64,000 bases of DNA, from contig CAMKTJ010000001.1 in NCBI GenBank assembly GCA_946415645.1, positions 124,001-188,000 of the forward strand, written 5' to 3'. The notes below the pieces were generated by a model. That model saw nothing but the letters and a program-made list of their open reading frames with translations. It searched no databases and was not told where the DNA came from. Below, one piece after another: positions 63,117 through 64,000 of this stretch. Positions within the stretch are counted from its first letter, which is position 1. Each line of letters starts with the position of its first letter. The DNA is from an uncultured Prevotellaceae bacterium (lineage in GTDB: Bacteria > Bacteroidota > Bacteroidia > Bacteroidales > Bacteroidaceae). Position numbers and translations under genes: made by a program.

Positions 63117-63150
63117 TATTCTTTTTTAACGATAACGTTAACGGGAACGA
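63117..63150 (-). repeat. Junction microrepeat, ACGATAACGTTAACGGGAACG type
   Basis: The phrase AACGATAACGTTAACG repeats that at 56940-56977. Confidence 0.65.
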
Positions 63151-63162
63151 TATTTTTTTTGT

Positions 63163-64000
63163 TTATATAATCAGCTTTACGCGGAAGCCTCGCTTGGTGG
63201 GTTCCTCTATTACCTGTTTGCACAGATCGGAGAGTTCGCTTCGCTGTGCGTCGGTAAGTGGGGTGGCGGTCATCTGCTTCACCATAAAGTCGAGGGCTGT
63301 GACGCCTGACTGTTCGCTATGGGTGATGCGGACGGTGATGGGGCGGTACTGCACCATAGGACCGTCCAGCATCTTGTCCGTCAGCCGCTCGGCAGTTTCC
63401 TGTTTCTCGGCAATGCCGTACTTGTGGCAGAAGGCACCCATGGCAGAGTGCATGCCCAGGAAGTCGAAATCGGGACCCTCAATCTCGAACACCTCCTTGC
63501 GGATGCGCTGGATGAAGGCCTTGGTGGCGCTGTGGACGGGATTCTCGAAGATCTGCTCGGGCGAGCCATCTTCGTGGATATAGCCATCGTACATGAAGAA
63601 GATGCGTGTTGAGACGTCGTGAGCGAACTTCATCTCGTGGGTGACGATGAGCATGGTCATGCCCTCCTTGGCCAGCTGACGGATGACGCTGAGCACCTCG
63701 CCCACCATCGTCGGGTCAAGGGCCGATGTGGGTTCGTCGAAGAGGATGACATCGGGCTTCATGGCCAGGGCGCGGGCGATGGCCACACGCTGTTTCTGAC
63801 CACCGGAGAGGCTCGACGGGTAGACGTCGGCCTTCTCGGCCAGTCCTACCTTACGCAGTAGTGCCAGTCCCTCCTTTCGTGCCTCTTCCTCTGGCTCATG
63901 GCGTAGCTGGCAGGGTGCAAAGATGACGTTTTCCAGCACGGTCTTATGCTCGAAGAGGTTGAACGACTGGAACACCATTCCCATCTTCTGGCGCAGCCTA
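63163..64000 (-). CDS. Polar amino-acid-type ABC transporter ATPase with C-terminal extension, 5' end outside window
   Basis: The visible part begins after Walker A: Q-loop [16 protein letters not shown], signature [15 protein letters not shown], Walker [15 protein letters not shown] and switch [11 protein letters not shown] match GlnQ/ArtP ATPases. The frame is open to the window edge. After the normal end of the ATPase core there is a further stretch of about 110 residues ([20 protein letters not shown] onward) not found in ordinary GlnQ, perhaps a regulatory domain. Confidence 0.88.
   Translation of the reverse strand, partial: RLRQKMGMVFQSFNLFEHKTVLENVIFAPCQLRHEPEEEARKEGLALLRKVGLAEKADVYPSSLSGGQKQRVAIARALAMKPDVILFDEPTSALDPTMVGEVLSVIRQLAKEGMTMLIVTHEMKFAHDVSTRIFFMYDGYIHEDGSPEQIFENPVHSATKAFIQRIRKEVFEIEGPDFDFLGMHSAMGAFCHKYGIAEKQETAERLTDKMLDGPMVQYRPITVRITHSEQSGVTALDFMVKQMTATPLTDAQRSELSDLCKQVIEEPTKRGFRVKLII

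Overview
The window reads as chromosome of a Bacteroidales bacterium, most likely Prevotellaceae (Prevotella/Segatella-like). The evidence is the Bacteroidetes promoter grammar (TTTG, 18-20 bp, TAnnTTTG) before many genes, AT-rich leaders without Shine-Dalgarno sequences, a split glycine dehydrogenase, the type IX secretion genes porX and porW, a GH92 mannosidase, a GT117/DUF2723 membrane protein, and a Prevotella-style InlB-repeat surface protein. Neither end is a natural boundary: gcvT is cut at the left edge and an ABC ATPase at the right. I see no phage, insertion sequence, CRISPR array or rRNA.

Layout. 1-7.4 kb: gcvT-gcvH-gcvPA-gcvPB-lpd, the complete glycine cleavage system, then a GH92 glycosidase. 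7.4-9.1 kb: tRNA-Gln and tyrS. 9.2-18 kb: a surface locus with a 1163-residue coiled-coil lipoprotein, an OmpA-like protein, a protein with eight to nine InlB/Flg_new repeats and a possible type IX sorting tail, and a predicted outer-membrane barrel. 18-25 kb (mostly minus): korB-korA, tRNA-Arg with duplicated promoter repeats, a SecB-like protein, a DUF4886 hydrolase, pssA and psd. 25-29.7 kb: dnaE, trxA and a small conserved protein. 29.7-36.4 kb (minus): aroA, a small membrane protein, porW, porX, tsaE. 36.4-48.7 kb: tRNA-Pro, then minus-strand queG, a deacetylase, GT117, DedA-like, a membrane protein, purD, dipeptidyl peptidase IV, an RNA methyltransferase and cysE. 48.7-50.8 kb: a 43-residue membrane protein, a secreted protein and xpt. 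50.8-61.3 kb (minus): the most unusual region. 61.4-64 kb: a CMD protein, an acyltransferase and the ABC ATPase.

The 50.8-61.3 kb region is nine closely spaced co-directional genes. In transcription order they are a MESH1-like alarmone hydrolase, an orphan NMT1-type solute-binding protein, a membrane sensor joining a SpoIIE phosphatase to an RsbW-like ATPase, a STAS protein, a RelA/SpoT-type alarmone synthetase, an SLC13 transporter with a TrkA-C domain, a STAS-kinase fusion, a PreA-like flavoprotein and a D-Ala-D-Ala dipeptidase. I infer a ligand-sensing partner-switching module coupled to making and destroying (p)ppGpp; no sigma factor target is visible.

A second theme is short phrase-like repeats that fill gene junctions, often supplying the stop of one gene and the start of the next, and that also occur inside gcvPA, gcvPB, lpd and the solute-binding protein gene. 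Larger repeats built on the palindrome CAAATATATTTG carry working-looking promoters.
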